Shown here: piece after piece, positions 13,324 through 21,240 of the stretch
Layout: every line of letters starts with the position of its first letter
How positions within the stretch are numbered: position 1 is the first letter of the stretch
Origin: Paenibacillus solani
Lineage (GTDB): Bacteria; Bacillota; Bacilli; Paenibacillales; Paenibacillaceae
Direction of reading: 5' to 3'
Length of the DNA: 37,561 bases
NCBI RefSeq assembly: GCF_001277345.1
Contig: NZ_LIUT01000006.1
Span: 92,993-130,553, forward strand
Position numbers and translations under genes: made by a program
The notes under the pieces: model-generated
Database searches by the model: none
The model's input: the letters and a program-made list of their open reading frames with translations, nothing else
What the model was told of the DNA's origin: nothing

Positions 13324-15294
13324 ATGGCCAAGAGACAAACGAAACATATGAAGATGAATGCATGGTCATCATCCTCGGATACGATGGATCCGAAGGATGT
13401 AGGCTTTAATTTCGATCTGTTAGATGAAGAATTAATGAGCCGTGGCATAAATGTAAAGTGGTTCGGTGCAGTAGGAGATGGGCGAACAGATGATACCTTG
13501 GCTTTTCAAGCGGCGATGGCAAAGTGTGATAAGCGTTACAAATTGTTCATACCTGCCGGCGACTATCGGATCAGACAAACTATAGAGAACAATAGCCGCG
13601 GCATCTTTGGAGTAGGGCCTTATATAGATGGCGGGCAGATGGGAACGCGAATCATCTGGGATCCCATTGACACTACGACGGATTTACTCCCTTGCATAAG
13701 AATACGGAATGCTGGAATCAAAGCAGTATTTGAAGACTTCGGCGTGTATGGTGTTTCTAAATATAACTCAAGAGAACTCGGCAAGTGGATTAACAAAGGT
13801 CTATTTGAACAAAGCTTGTACAGTATGTTCGCTGTGGGTTCAGCCGCCATCGAAGTAGCAGGATCAGCGACGCCAATATTCAGGAATATTGCTACTGCCG
13901 GAGTGAAGGTGGGGCAGCTGCTTAACAGTAACAATGGACATGTATCCTCATACGAATGTTCATGGAACGGATTGATTGGCGTGTATTGCCGGATCAATAC
14001 AGGGGATTATTTTTATCAAGGCGGTGGCATATCAGGCGCATTCTGCGGGGTTTTGCTGGGGACGATTTTAGCCGCAGGACATCGGGGAGGCTTTAGTGCA
14101 TTTTTGCATAGAGTTCATCTTGGATTTGCACCGTATGCCATATATCAATGCATTGATAGCGGGCTTGATGACTATAATCGTTTGTCTTCCGTCGTTGGAC
14201 TGAGCGGAATCTATATGAATACCATGTTCGAGCAGTGCGGAGAGGCAGCAATAAAATTACTGACGAAATCCTTGACTTCCAATCTAAGGATCTTGGGTTT
14301 CGGATTCTCATGGTCGACTATCACCTATACCGGGAACACGGCCGGTTGGGAATATTCACTGCCGGATGGCTTGAGGAACAATGTTGAGAAACAGCAATAT
14401 GCCGCTTGGTTTGGAACCGTTGCCGATCCGACAGTAATTAATGATGATCTTGGAACGCTCAGGAAATCGACCGCCCAGGGGGCATTGGGGTCTGCTTATA
14501 TTGATACGTTGACGGGTGACAAGGGATCTGTTCTAACCGGGCTTGGACCGTCAGAAACCGTGATTCGTAGGAAAGTAACTCCGCTGTACCGAAATGCTGA
14601 TTTACAAACACGGATGCAGGAAAGGGAACATCGGACATTGATGCCAGTCTCGGCACCAAACCTGCTTAGAAATCCGGAAGTGTTATCTAATTGGATTGTA
14701 TCTAACGCCTCCCTTAGTCTGGTTGCAGCCGACCAAGTGCCTGTGCCCATCACGAATGAGATGAAGCAGGTTATTGGAAGCCGGCCTGTGATCTTGAGAA
14801 TAACCCCGGATGGTGTCAATTCACCGAGCATTCGAATAAAGTTTAATGCGCCAACCTTGCCGTATCGGGGAGACGCTAATCGGAACTTAGCGATGCAATA
14901 TTTTATTTTAGAAACAGAACATGAGACTTCGACCACCTATAGAGCCATCGGACGCATTTCAGCTCAGAATGCAGAATATATTTTTAATGATTCATTGACC
15001 TGGAGGACGAAGGACTGGCAGCACTTGCGTGGTAGAGAATTGTCAAGCAAAACAGGCTTATTGTATGAGTTCAGTATAGGAGGCTTGCCGAAAATTGGAG
15101 AAATCTACGTTGCCGGGGTGATGGTGACATGGGATCATGTTGGTTCCTATTCTCCATATTCACACAGTTATATGACAGATTCCTTGGAAATTGGGGGTCC
15201 GGGGAATGGGATTATTTTAACCGACTCCGCTACGGGCGGAAGATACCACTTGAGTGTGATCAATGGAAGTTTACAAATAAGACCATTACCATAA
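13324..15294 (+). CDS. Parallel beta-helix (pectate-lyase-3 family) protein
   Basis: A 656-residue protein with the Pectate_lyase_3 signature VKWFGAVGDGRTDDTLAFQAAM (the short form GAVGDGRTDDT is near residue 50) that opens a right-handed beta-helix, also used by GH28-like hydrolases, lyases and phage tail spikes. The C-terminal third looks like a separate beta-rich domain. There is no signal peptide or membrane segment, so export is unclear. The ATG at 13324 follows GGAGGAG. It lies between the lasso/VanZ genes and the polysaccharide operon, so it may cleave or modify the polysaccharide made there. A tail-spike-like origin is an alternative. Catalytic residues cannot be assigned from sequence alone. 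Confidence 0.75.
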   Translation: MAKRQTKHMKMNAWSSSSDTMDPKDVGFNFDLLDEELMSRGINVKWFGAVGDGRTDDTLAFQAAMAKCDKRYKLFIPAGDYRIRQTIENNSRGIFGVGPYIDGGQMGTRIIWDPIDTTTDLLPCIRIRNAGIKAVFEDFGVYGVSKYNSRELGKWINKGLFEQSLYSMFAVGSAAIEVAGSATPIFRNIATAGVKVGQLLNSNNGHVSSYECSWNGLIGVYCRINTGDYFYQGGGISGAFCGVLLGTILAAGHRGGFSAFLHRVHLGFAPYAIYQCIDSGLDDYNRLSSVVGLSGIYMNTMFEQCGEAAIKLLTKSLTSNLRILGFGFSWSTITYTGNTAGWEYSLPDGLRNNVEKQQYAAWFGTVADPTVINDDLGTLRKSTAQGALGSAYIDTLTGDKGSVLTGLGPSETVIRRKVTPLYRNADLQTRMQEREHRTLMPVSAPNLLRNPEVLSNWIVSNASLSLVAADQVPVPITNEMKQVIGSRPVILRITPDGVNSPSIRIKFNAPTLPYRGDANRNLAMQYFILETEHETSTTYRAIGRISAQNAEYIFNDSLTWRTKDWQHLRGRELSSKTGLLYEFSIGGLPKIGEIYVAGVMVTWDHVGSYSPYSHSYMTDSLEIGGPGNGIILTDSATGGRYHLSVINGSLQIRPLP

Positions 15295-15327
15295 CATCTC
15301 AAGTTAAAAATATCAGTGATTGCCCAG

Positions 15328-15374
15328 AAGAATCCGTTTCGTTGATCCGTCGATCAGCTAGATGGGTTCTTTTT
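15328..15374 (+). terminator. Probable intrinsic terminator after the beta-helix gene
   Basis: GAATCC pairs with GGGTTC (one G-U pair), with an inner TGATC/GATCA stem, followed by TTTTTG. It lies about 35 bases beyond the stop codon and insulates the polysaccharide promoter. Confidence 0.6.
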
Positions 15375-15449
15375 GTTGATTTGGATTTTCTTGCGGTGGG
15401 CCAACGATTCATGGAAATAAGATAAGCAAGCGCTATCATCCCTATTAAT

Positions 15450-15549
15450 GATACAATTCGTTTCTAAAATGCAGTTTTTACACAATATATCCTTGACATG
15501 ATACATATTGTATCGTAAATTATGGAATATAAATTATACAGATTGTATC
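15450..15549 (+). promoter_or_regulatory. Polysaccharide operon promoter with three GATACA-type operators
   Basis: TTGACA (15493-15498), 17 bases, TAAATT (15516-15521). The palindrome GATACATATTGTATC (15500-15514) lies exactly in the spacer. A second, TATACAGATTGTATC (15535-15549), is 35 bases downstream, and an imperfect third, GATACAATTCGTTTC (15450-15464), is 50 bases upstream. The same motif is at the lasso and VanZ promoters. The leader to the first gene is about 110 bases. Confidence 0.75.
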
Positions 15550-15638
15550 GAAGAAGCTTTTGAAAATTGGAATAACTTTTCGTAGAAAAGTCTGAATATG
15601 CACCATTTCAGGAAATTGAGCAGGGGGGCTGCAAACGA

Positions 15639-16394
15639 ATGGAACTCAAACAGTATTTTAGGGTGTTGCAAAAGAAATGGTGGTTGATCGCATCGATCGT
15701 AATCATCGCAATCACAGCGACAGGTGTCAAAAGCTTCTACTTTACAACTCCTGTGTATGCAGCGAATGCAAAACTGATCGTGAACCAGTCGTCAGGTGAT
15801 GGAGGGGCGAGCCTCAATGCAAGCACGATCCAAACGAGTATTTTTCTTATTAATTCATACAAGGAAATTATTAAGTCATCCGCCATTATGAATAAGGTTG
15901 TCGAAGAATATCCGAATTTAGGCGAGAGTGCCTGGCAGTTATCTGCCAAAATATCGGTCACTTCGGCAAATAACTCGCAGGTGATGAACTTGATTTATCA
16001 GGATACATCCTATGCAAACGCGGCAGAAATCGTAAATGCAGTCTCCACCGTGTTCAAGGAACAGATCCCTCACATTATGAACGTGGATAATATCACGATT
16101 CTAAGTGAGGCAGATCCAGCGGCATCGCCTGCACCGATCAATTTCAACCCCATTATGAATTTGTTTATCAGCTTTGCAGTATCACTCATGCTGGCGGTCG
16201 GGCTTGTATTTTTGCTTGATTATCTGGACGATACCGTGAAATCCGAAGCTGAAATTCTCGAAACGTTAGACGATGTTTCTGTACTCGCTGTCGTAGGCAT
16301 GATGAGCAAAGCAGACCTGAAGAAATCGGCCAGAATGAAAGCCATACAAAAGACAAAAGTAGGTGACAGTCCGTATGCGACGCTCAATCAGTGA
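15639..16394 (+). CDS. Polysaccharide co-polymerase / chain-length regulator (Wzz/CapA type)
   Basis: A 251-residue Wzz-domain membrane protein. One helix is near residues 14-32 and a second near 170-195, preceded by the proline-rich stretch DPAASPAPINFNP typical of polysaccharide co-polymerases. The loop between them is outside the membrane. In Gram-positives this protein also serves as membrane activator of the separate tyrosine kinase encoded next. It regulates polymer length with Wzy. The ATG follows AGGGGGG. It is the first gene of the operon; its end overlaps the kinase gene. Confidence 0.88.
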   Translation: MELKQYFRVLQKKWWLIASIVIIAITATGVKSFYFTTPVYAANAKLIVNQSSGDGGASLNASTIQTSIFLINSYKEIIKSSAIMNKVVEEYPNLGESAWQLSAKISVTSANNSQVMNLIYQDTSYANAAEIVNAVSTVFKEQIPHIMNVDNITILSEADPAASPAPINFNPIMNLFISFAVSLMLAVGLVFLLDYLDDTVKSEAEILETLDDVSVLAVVGMMSKADLKKSARMKAIQKTKVGDSPYATLNQ

Positions 16395-17019
16395 TAGCAG
16401 CCTAATTGTGTCCATGAATCCCAAATCACCTATATCGGAGGTATATCGCATCCTACGAACGAAGATCCATTTCTCTTCCAAAGATCAGGAATTAAAAACT
16501 CTCATGATTACATCGACTCAGACCGGAGAAGGGAAAACGACAACGATCAGCAACTTAGCGGTAACGTATGCACAGGAAGGAAAGAGGGTTCTTCTGATTG
16601 ATGCGGATATGCGCAGACCCTCGCTTCATCGTGTATTCTCCGTACCTAACCACCAGGGCTTGAGCACGCTGTTGAACGGACAAACGAGTGTGCAAGATTC
16701 CGTTCAAGAAACGATTGTCAGCAACTTATCGCTCCTGCCTTCCGGACCGGTACCTGCGAATCCTGCCGAATTGATGGATTCGGTTGTAATGCGGGAGCTA
16801 TTAGAACAGCTTAAACCTGAATATGATGTGATTCTTCTCGACACGCCGTCTGTACTGTCGGTATCCGATAGTGTCATTGTCAGCGCCTTGTGCGATGGCG
16901 TTGTCATGATCGTGGCTTCAGGCAAGGTAAGGAAAGACCATCTAAAAAAAGCCAAAGAGCAGCTGGACCACGTGAATGCACGAATGGTGGGCATTGTGAT
17001 CAACAAGGAAGCGAGATAG
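16375..17019 (+). CDS. CpsD/CapB-type BY-kinase lacking the tyrosine tail
   Basis: A 214-residue cytoplasmic bacterial tyrosine kinase with Walker A TGEGKTT (50-56), Walker A' LLIDADMRRPSLHR (about 73-86) and Walker B VILLDTPS (152-159). With the adjacent Wzz-type protein it would control polysaccharide export and length. It ends at VINKEAR directly after the conserved core: the usual C-terminal tyrosine cluster, where autophosphorylation occurs, is absent. The ATG at 16375 (AGGTGA eight bases upstream) lies inside the end of the preceding gene, a 20-base overlap. A GTG twelve bases earlier is an alternative. Confidence 0.88.
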   Translation: MRRSISDSSLIVSMNPKSPISEVYRILRTKIHFSSKDQELKTLMITSTQTGEGKTTTISNLAVTYAQEGKRVLLIDADMRRPSLHRVFSVPNHQGLSTLLNGQTSVQDSVQETIVSNLSLLPSGPVPANPAELMDSVVMRELLEQLKPEYDVILLDTPSVLSVSDSVIVSALCDGVVMIVASGKVRKDHLKKAKEQLDHVNARMVGIVINKEAR

Positions 17020-17039
17020 CAATTGGAACGGAATATAAA

Positions 17040-17247
17040 GGCTTCTTCTGGCGGGAACCGCCAGAAGAAGCCAAGGTAATGTCTACTGCACCTCTTTCAC
17101 TGTAGACACTCGGTCACGCTGTGGGTCTTAAGGGCCTTAGACATTATTGTCGAGGGTGTGATGTGAGGACGGGTTGAATGCCCTTGTTAGAAAAATTAGC
17201 TATGTTTTTTTCAGTTCTGACAGAAGAGCCCATAGCTAGGCTTTTCT
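17040..17247 (+). ncRNA. Structured leader between kinase and galU; candidate EAR (epsC) RNA
   Basis: The 281-base gap holds a chain of pairings. There is a perfect 15-bp hairpin with a GAA loop (GGCTTCTTCTGGCGG 17040-17054 with 17058-17072). TGTCTAC (17080-17086) pairs with GTAGACA (17102-17108). CTCG (17109-17112) can pair with CGAG (17151-17154). GTCTTAAGG may pair with CCTTAGAC. A last stem joins TAGCTATG (17197-17204) to CATAGCTA (17231-17238). In Bacillus subtilis the eps operon carries the processive antitermination element EAR at exactly this place, after the kinase gene. Position and structure fit, but I cannot confirm the consensus by eye. Confidence 0.5.
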
Positions 17248-17300
17248 AATATAGAGGCCATTATTAAGGCGATAGTATAAATAATATATAGAGATGGGTA

Positions 17301-18203
17301 GTGAAGATGATGACGAAGAAAGTAAAAAAGGCAATTATTCCCGCAGCAGGCCTGGGGACACGATTCCTGCCTGCAACGAAAGCCATGCCGAAAGAGATGC
17401 TTCCGATTGTGGATAAACCCACGATTCAATACATTGTGGAAGAAGCGGTAGCATCCGGAATTGAGGATATTATCATTGTCACCGGTAAAGGGAAACGATC
17501 AATTGAAGACCATTTTGACCATGCGTTTGAGCTGGAAAATAATCTGTTTAGCAAAGGGAAATTCGATCTTCTGGATGAAGTACGGCGCTCTTCGAACGTA
17601 GATATACACTACATCCGTCAGAAGGAAGCCAAGGGACTTGGCCATGCCGTTTGGTGTGCACGCAACTTTATCGGGGATGAGCCTTTTGCCGTACTTCTTG
17701 GAGATGATATTGTCCAATCTCGTGTGCCGTGCACCCGTCAGCTGGCGGAGCAGTTTGAGCTCTTGCAAAAGTCCGTAATTGGAGTTCAGACCGTGCCTTT
17801 GGATCAGACCCAACGTTACGGAATTGTAGCTCCTCTGGAACGAATCGACCGGTTGTATGAAGTGGATTATTTTGTAGAGAAACCCAAAACGGATCGAGCC
17901 CCATCCCGATTGGCGATTATGGGCAGATACATATTGACTCCGGACATATTTGAATTTCTTGAGCATCAAGAGGAAGGAGCAGGGGGAGAAATTCAATTGA
18001 CGGATGCCATTCAAAAATTGAATGTGAGCCAAGGCGTGTATGCATACGATTTTGAGGGAACCCGTTATGATGTAGGAGAAAAGCTCGGATTTATTATGAC
18101 TACACTTGATTTTGCACTTCAGAATGATGAACTTCGCAAGCCGCTGTTGCAAGGTATGGAAGCCATTCTCGAACGAGAATATCTTGGTAAAATAAATCGC
18201 TAA
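17301..18203 (+). CDS. galU: UTP-glucose-1-phosphate uridylyltransferase
   Basis: A 300-residue nucleotidyltransferase making UDP-glucose from UTP and glucose-1-phosphate. The signature AAGLGTRFLPATKAMPKEMLP is split here as AAGLGTRFLPATK and KEMLPI (about residues 14-35), followed by KPTIQYIVEEA; all are diagnostic of GalU. UDP-glucose would feed the initiating transferase and Ugd of the same operon, and possibly the lasso nucleotidyltransferase. The start is the GTG at 17301 or one of two ATGs just after it; no strong ribosome binding site decides. Confidence 0.93.
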   Translation: MKMMTKKVKKAIIPAAGLGTRFLPATKAMPKEMLPIVDKPTIQYIVEEAVASGIEDIIIVTGKGKRSIEDHFDHAFELENNLFSKGKFDLLDEVRRSSNVDIHYIRQKEAKGLGHAVWCARNFIGDEPFAVLLGDDIVQSRVPCTRQLAEQFELLQKSVIGVQTVPLDQTQRYGIVAPLERIDRLYEVDYFVEKPKTDRAPSRLAIMGRYILTPDIFEFLEHQEEGAGGEIQLTDAIQKLNVSQGVYAYDFEGTRYDVGEKLGFIMTTLDFALQNDELRKPLLQGMEAILEREYLGKINR

Positions 18204-18217
18204 TGAGGTGAAGGCAA

Positions 18218-18916
18218 GTGTCTCCCACTCCGCAACGAAATGATATCGAGGTTGTTCTTGAGGGGAACCCGGTTTATACAGATTATGTGCCGGAAACGAA
18301 AAAGGCCAAGATCATGTATCTCATGACCAAACGGGGTATGGATTTTATTCTCGCGCTTATAGGTATGGTCATATTAATTCCGTTTTTTGTGCTTATAGCT
18401 ATCATCATTAAAATAGAAGACCCTAAGGGGTCTGTTTTTTTTTATCAGACAAGGATTGGTAAGCATGAACGGCCCTTTCGAATGTATAAGTTTCGGTCTA
18501 TGGTCTCGAATGCGGAAGAGCTGCTGGAGGAGCTGCTGGATCAGAATGAGGTCGGCGGGGCTATGTTCAAGATGAAAGAAGATCCGCGCATTACAAAGGT
18601 CGGAAAGCTAATTCGCAAGACCAGCATTGATGAGCTGCCGCAGTTATGGAATGTGATCCGGGGAGATATGTCACTGGTTGGGCCCAGGCCGGCATTACCC
18701 AGAGAAGTGGAGCAATATACAAGCTTGGATAAGTTGAGACTAAAGGTTACTCCAGGTTGTACGGGGCTGTGGCAGGTAAGTGGACGCAATAACCTAAGCT
18801 TTCAAGAAATGCTGGCATTAGATTTGGAGTATATCGAGCGCAGAAGTCTATGGCTTGACGTTAAGCTCCTATTCAAAACGGTAAAAATTATCGTATTTCC
18901 CAATTCAGCTTATTAA
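18218..18916 (+). CDS. Initiating undecaprenyl-phosphate sugar phosphotransferase
   Basis: A 232-residue monotopic phosphoglycosyl transferase, which transfers a sugar-1-phosphate (glucose, galactose or another) from a nucleotide sugar to undecaprenyl phosphate to begin the repeat unit. One membrane helix lies near residues 42-65, followed by the family motifs YKFRSM, DELPQLWNV, GDMSLVGPRP and PGCTGLWQVSGRN. It lacks the extra N-terminal helices of WbaP and is the short form. The GTG start follows AGGTGAAGG. It lies 14 bases after galU. Confidence 0.9.
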   Translation: MSPTPQRNDIEVVLEGNPVYTDYVPETKKAKIMYLMTKRGMDFILALIGMVILIPFFVLIAIIIKIEDPKGSVFFYQTRIGKHERPFRMYKFRSMVSNAEELLEELLDQNEVGGAMFKMKEDPRITKVGKLIRKTSIDELPQLWNVIRGDMSLVGPRPALPREVEQYTSLDKLRLKVTPGCTGLWQVSGRNNLSFQEMLALDLEYIERRSLWLDVKLLFKTVKIIVFPNSAY

Positions 18917-18980
18917 TCGAGCAAGGTTTATCATAGTCAATTGTAACACAATACAATCGTTCCGACGGTCATCATGAGGT

Positions 18981-20453
18981 TTGTTGAACGCTGTATTCAA
19001 CGATGCTTATGTCAATAGGCAGATGGGGTGGTTGGATAACGTGGAGAGGCTTTTTAGAAAAGATAATGTAACGCTGTCAATTCAGGTTCTGCTGAAACTG
19101 GCGGGGATCGTTGCGCTTGGGTTAAGTGTTGGTCTGGCTGGATCTATCGATTCGCTTCATTCGAAGCTGCTGGAATTTACGCTCCTTCTTCTCAGCGTGT
19201 TAATGTCTGTGCATATCTACACATACAGGCCCAAATCATTACTGCCTTATACGCTGCTTGTATGGGTAGTAAGCCCGGAGATAAGGCGGCTCATGGATTG
19301 GCTCGTCCAGTCCTACAATGATACCTCAATCGTGTCTCTTATTCCTTATTGTGTAAGTTTGACGCTGCTTTTGCCTATCTTGAAGAATAAGAAGCAGATC
19401 GATCGCAGAGTGGGCTTAATTATGAAAATTATAGGGGCCGCCTTGTTATACGGGTTTGGTCTTGGTTTTTTAAGATATGGCTTATCGTCGGTGTACGATC
19501 TGCTGAATTATGTCGTACCGTTTCTTGTTTTCATCTATGTCAGTGTAAGTCCATTTGATAATGACACCCGGGATCGATGGTTAAGAAGCCTTTCTTATCT
19601 AGCGGTAATCGTTGCTGCGTACGGCATATATCAGTATATCGCCCTGCCTCCTTGGGACAAATTCTGGATGATGAATGCGGATATGAATTCGATTGGTCTG
19701 CCGCAGCCTCAGAATTTCCGGGTCTTTTCATTTTTGAATTCCCCAGGACCTGCAGGTGTATTTCTTGCTGTGGCACTCGCGATCATGACCGTACAGAAGA
19801 GATGGAGAGCGTTGGGAATAGTCGGGGTGATGATTGTAGCATTTGCATTGCTGCTTACCCTGGTTCGTGTCGGCTGGATTGCTTACGCAGTTATGATCAT
19901 TGCTTACTTCCTCCGTTCCGCGCTAAGAAGCAAGGTCAGACTGCTTGCATTGGCCGTCATCATTATATTAGCGTACACATTCATCCTTCCAATGCTGCCG
20001 GGTGCTAATAATGTGACATCTCGTATCGAAACTTTTGGGTCCTTGGAAGAGGATCATTCCTTTAATGAAAGGCTCATATTCTCGAACGAGATTCTCTCCG
20101 GTTTATTGGCTAATCCGTTAGGGAAGGGCCTCGGCAGTTCAGGCTTGGGAGCGAAAATCACAAAAAACACCGATATGTTAGTTGCTTTTGACAATGGTTA
20201 TTTAAACTTGTTCTATACGTTTGGAGTTCCTTTGGGATTGGCTGTAATTGCAATACTAGGGTATCTCTTTTTTTATACGTATAAGTCAAGCAAAGCAGAG
20301 AAGATGTATTCTCCCATCGCTTTTGCTGCTATCAGCGCTATTCTATTTCTTCTCTTTGCAAGTAATGTAATCCGCGGACTGAGCGGGTTTATCCTGTTAT
20401 TTGTAGTATCCCTAGCGCTTATGCCAAATTCCTCAAAACGAGAGGAGATATAG
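18981..20453 (+). CDS. Wzy-type polysaccharide polymerase (O-antigen ligase family)
   Basis: A roughly 490-residue membrane protein with about ten to twelve hydrophobic helices and a large loop holding the Wzy_C-like region (LLTLVRVGWIAYAVM, then NNVTSRIETF and NPLGKGLGSSG). It polymerises lipid-linked repeat units outside the membrane. The start is uncertain: TTG at 18981 or 18984 close to GAGGT, or a later ATG at 19024. The order after the initiating transferase and before the flippase fits a Wzx/Wzy-dependent operon. Confidence 0.82.
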   Translation: MLNAVFNDAYVNRQMGWLDNVERLFRKDNVTLSIQVLLKLAGIVALGLSVGLAGSIDSLHSKLLEFTLLLLSVLMSVHIYTYRPKSLLPYTLLVWVVSPEIRRLMDWLVQSYNDTSIVSLIPYCVSLTLLLPILKNKKQIDRRVGLIMKIIGAALLYGFGLGFLRYGLSSVYDLLNYVVPFLVFIYVSVSPFDNDTRDRWLRSLSYLAVIVAAYGIYQYIALPPWDKFWMMNADMNSIGLPQPQNFRVFSFLNSPGPAGVFLAVALAIMTVQKRWRALGIVGVMIVAFALLLTLVRVGWIAYAVMIIAYFLRSALRSKVRLLALAVIIILAYTFILPMLPGANNVTSRIETFGSLEEDHSFNERLIFSNEILSGLLANPLGKGLGSSGLGAKITKNTDMLVAFDNGYLNLFYTFGVPLGLAVIAILGYLFFYTYKSSKAEKMYSPIAFAAISAILFLLFASNVIRGLSGFILLFVVSLALMPNSSKREEI

Positions 20454-20454
20454 A

Positions 20455-21240
20455 ATGTTAATCGTTTGTCTAGGAGGCTCTATAACCGAAGGGTTAGGCG
20501 TCACCAGATCCAATACAAGTTATGCAAATCTACTTCAGGAGAAGCTGAGGCGTTCGTATTGTCCATCTGTTCAGATTATCAATTATGGGGCCAGTGCCAT
20601 GCAGATTAATGAGTCGAGAAGCAAATATGAGAATACCATACTCGAATTGCAGCCGGACATTATTGTGTACGCCCATGGGAATACCGAAGCGGTCGTGAGA
20701 GAACAGAAGAAATACCTGCGATTTCTTCCGAAAAGGTGGAGAAGACCGGGATGGATGGATCCCAGGGCCTATTATTCAACACGGTTCAGGAGAAGATTGC
20801 TGGAAAAGATAGAATCAGGTCTTCGGTGGCGGGTGAAGGTATCCCTGATCAAAGTGTTTGGCGGAAAACAGTGGATGAGTTTGGAGGAGTTCAAACGGCA
20901 GACCACGGATTTTGTCCTGACCATACTGCAACACAGTCCTAAAACGAAGATCATATTTCTCACCCCCGGTGACATTGAGGAGAGATATTTCCCGGGAACT
21001 CCTGAATCGATGCGCAAATACAGGGAAGTAATGAGAGAGATCTGTGAGCAGTATAAATCCAGTGATCAAATATTTATGTGTGACTCGTCTGCCGCTTTGC
21101 ATAAATGGGATGATTATTTTTATGATCGTTTCCATCCGAATGAAGTGGGCCATGACAAAATTGCCGAAACACTCTTGCAAACCATCATACAGCATTCTCT
21201 CTGGAGCAATAACAACGTGATGAAAGAGGTAAGCCAATGA
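20455..21240 (+). CDS. SGNH/GDSL-family esterase
   Basis: A 261-residue SGNH hydrolase. Block I is GGSITEG with the nucleophile Ser9, block III is the HGNTE stretch (Asn76), and block V is YDRFHPNEVGH with Asp224 and His227. Such enzymes in polysaccharide operons add or remove acyl groups. No signal peptide is seen, so it probably acts on cytoplasmic substrates or sugar-lipid intermediates. It starts one base after the polymerase stop, behind AGAGGAGATATAGA, and overlaps the next glycosyltransferase by four bases. Confidence 0.85.
   Translation: MLIVCLGGSITEGLGVTRSNTSYANLLQEKLRRSYCPSVQIINYGASAMQINESRSKYENTILELQPDIIVYAHGNTEAVVREQKKYLRFLPKRWRRPGWMDPRAYYSTRFRRRLLEKIESGLRWRVKVSLIKVFGGKQWMSLEEFKRQTTDFVLTILQHSPKTKIIFLTPGDIEERYFPGTPESMRKYREVMREICEQYKSSDQIFMCDSSAALHKWDDYFYDRFHPNEVGHDKIAETLLQTIIQHSLWSNNNVMKEVSQ

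Noticed and set aside
12604..15549. BlaI/CopY-type operator (TACA-N2-TGTA)
   Set aside because: The spacing between half-sites is three bases, the conserved part extends to GATACA/TGTATC, and no BlaI-like gene is present.
18940..18957. ATTGTA-N6-TACAAT inverted repeat before the polymerase gene
   Set aside because: It is short, AT-rich, lacks the GATACA half-sites and is not near a promoter-like sequence.
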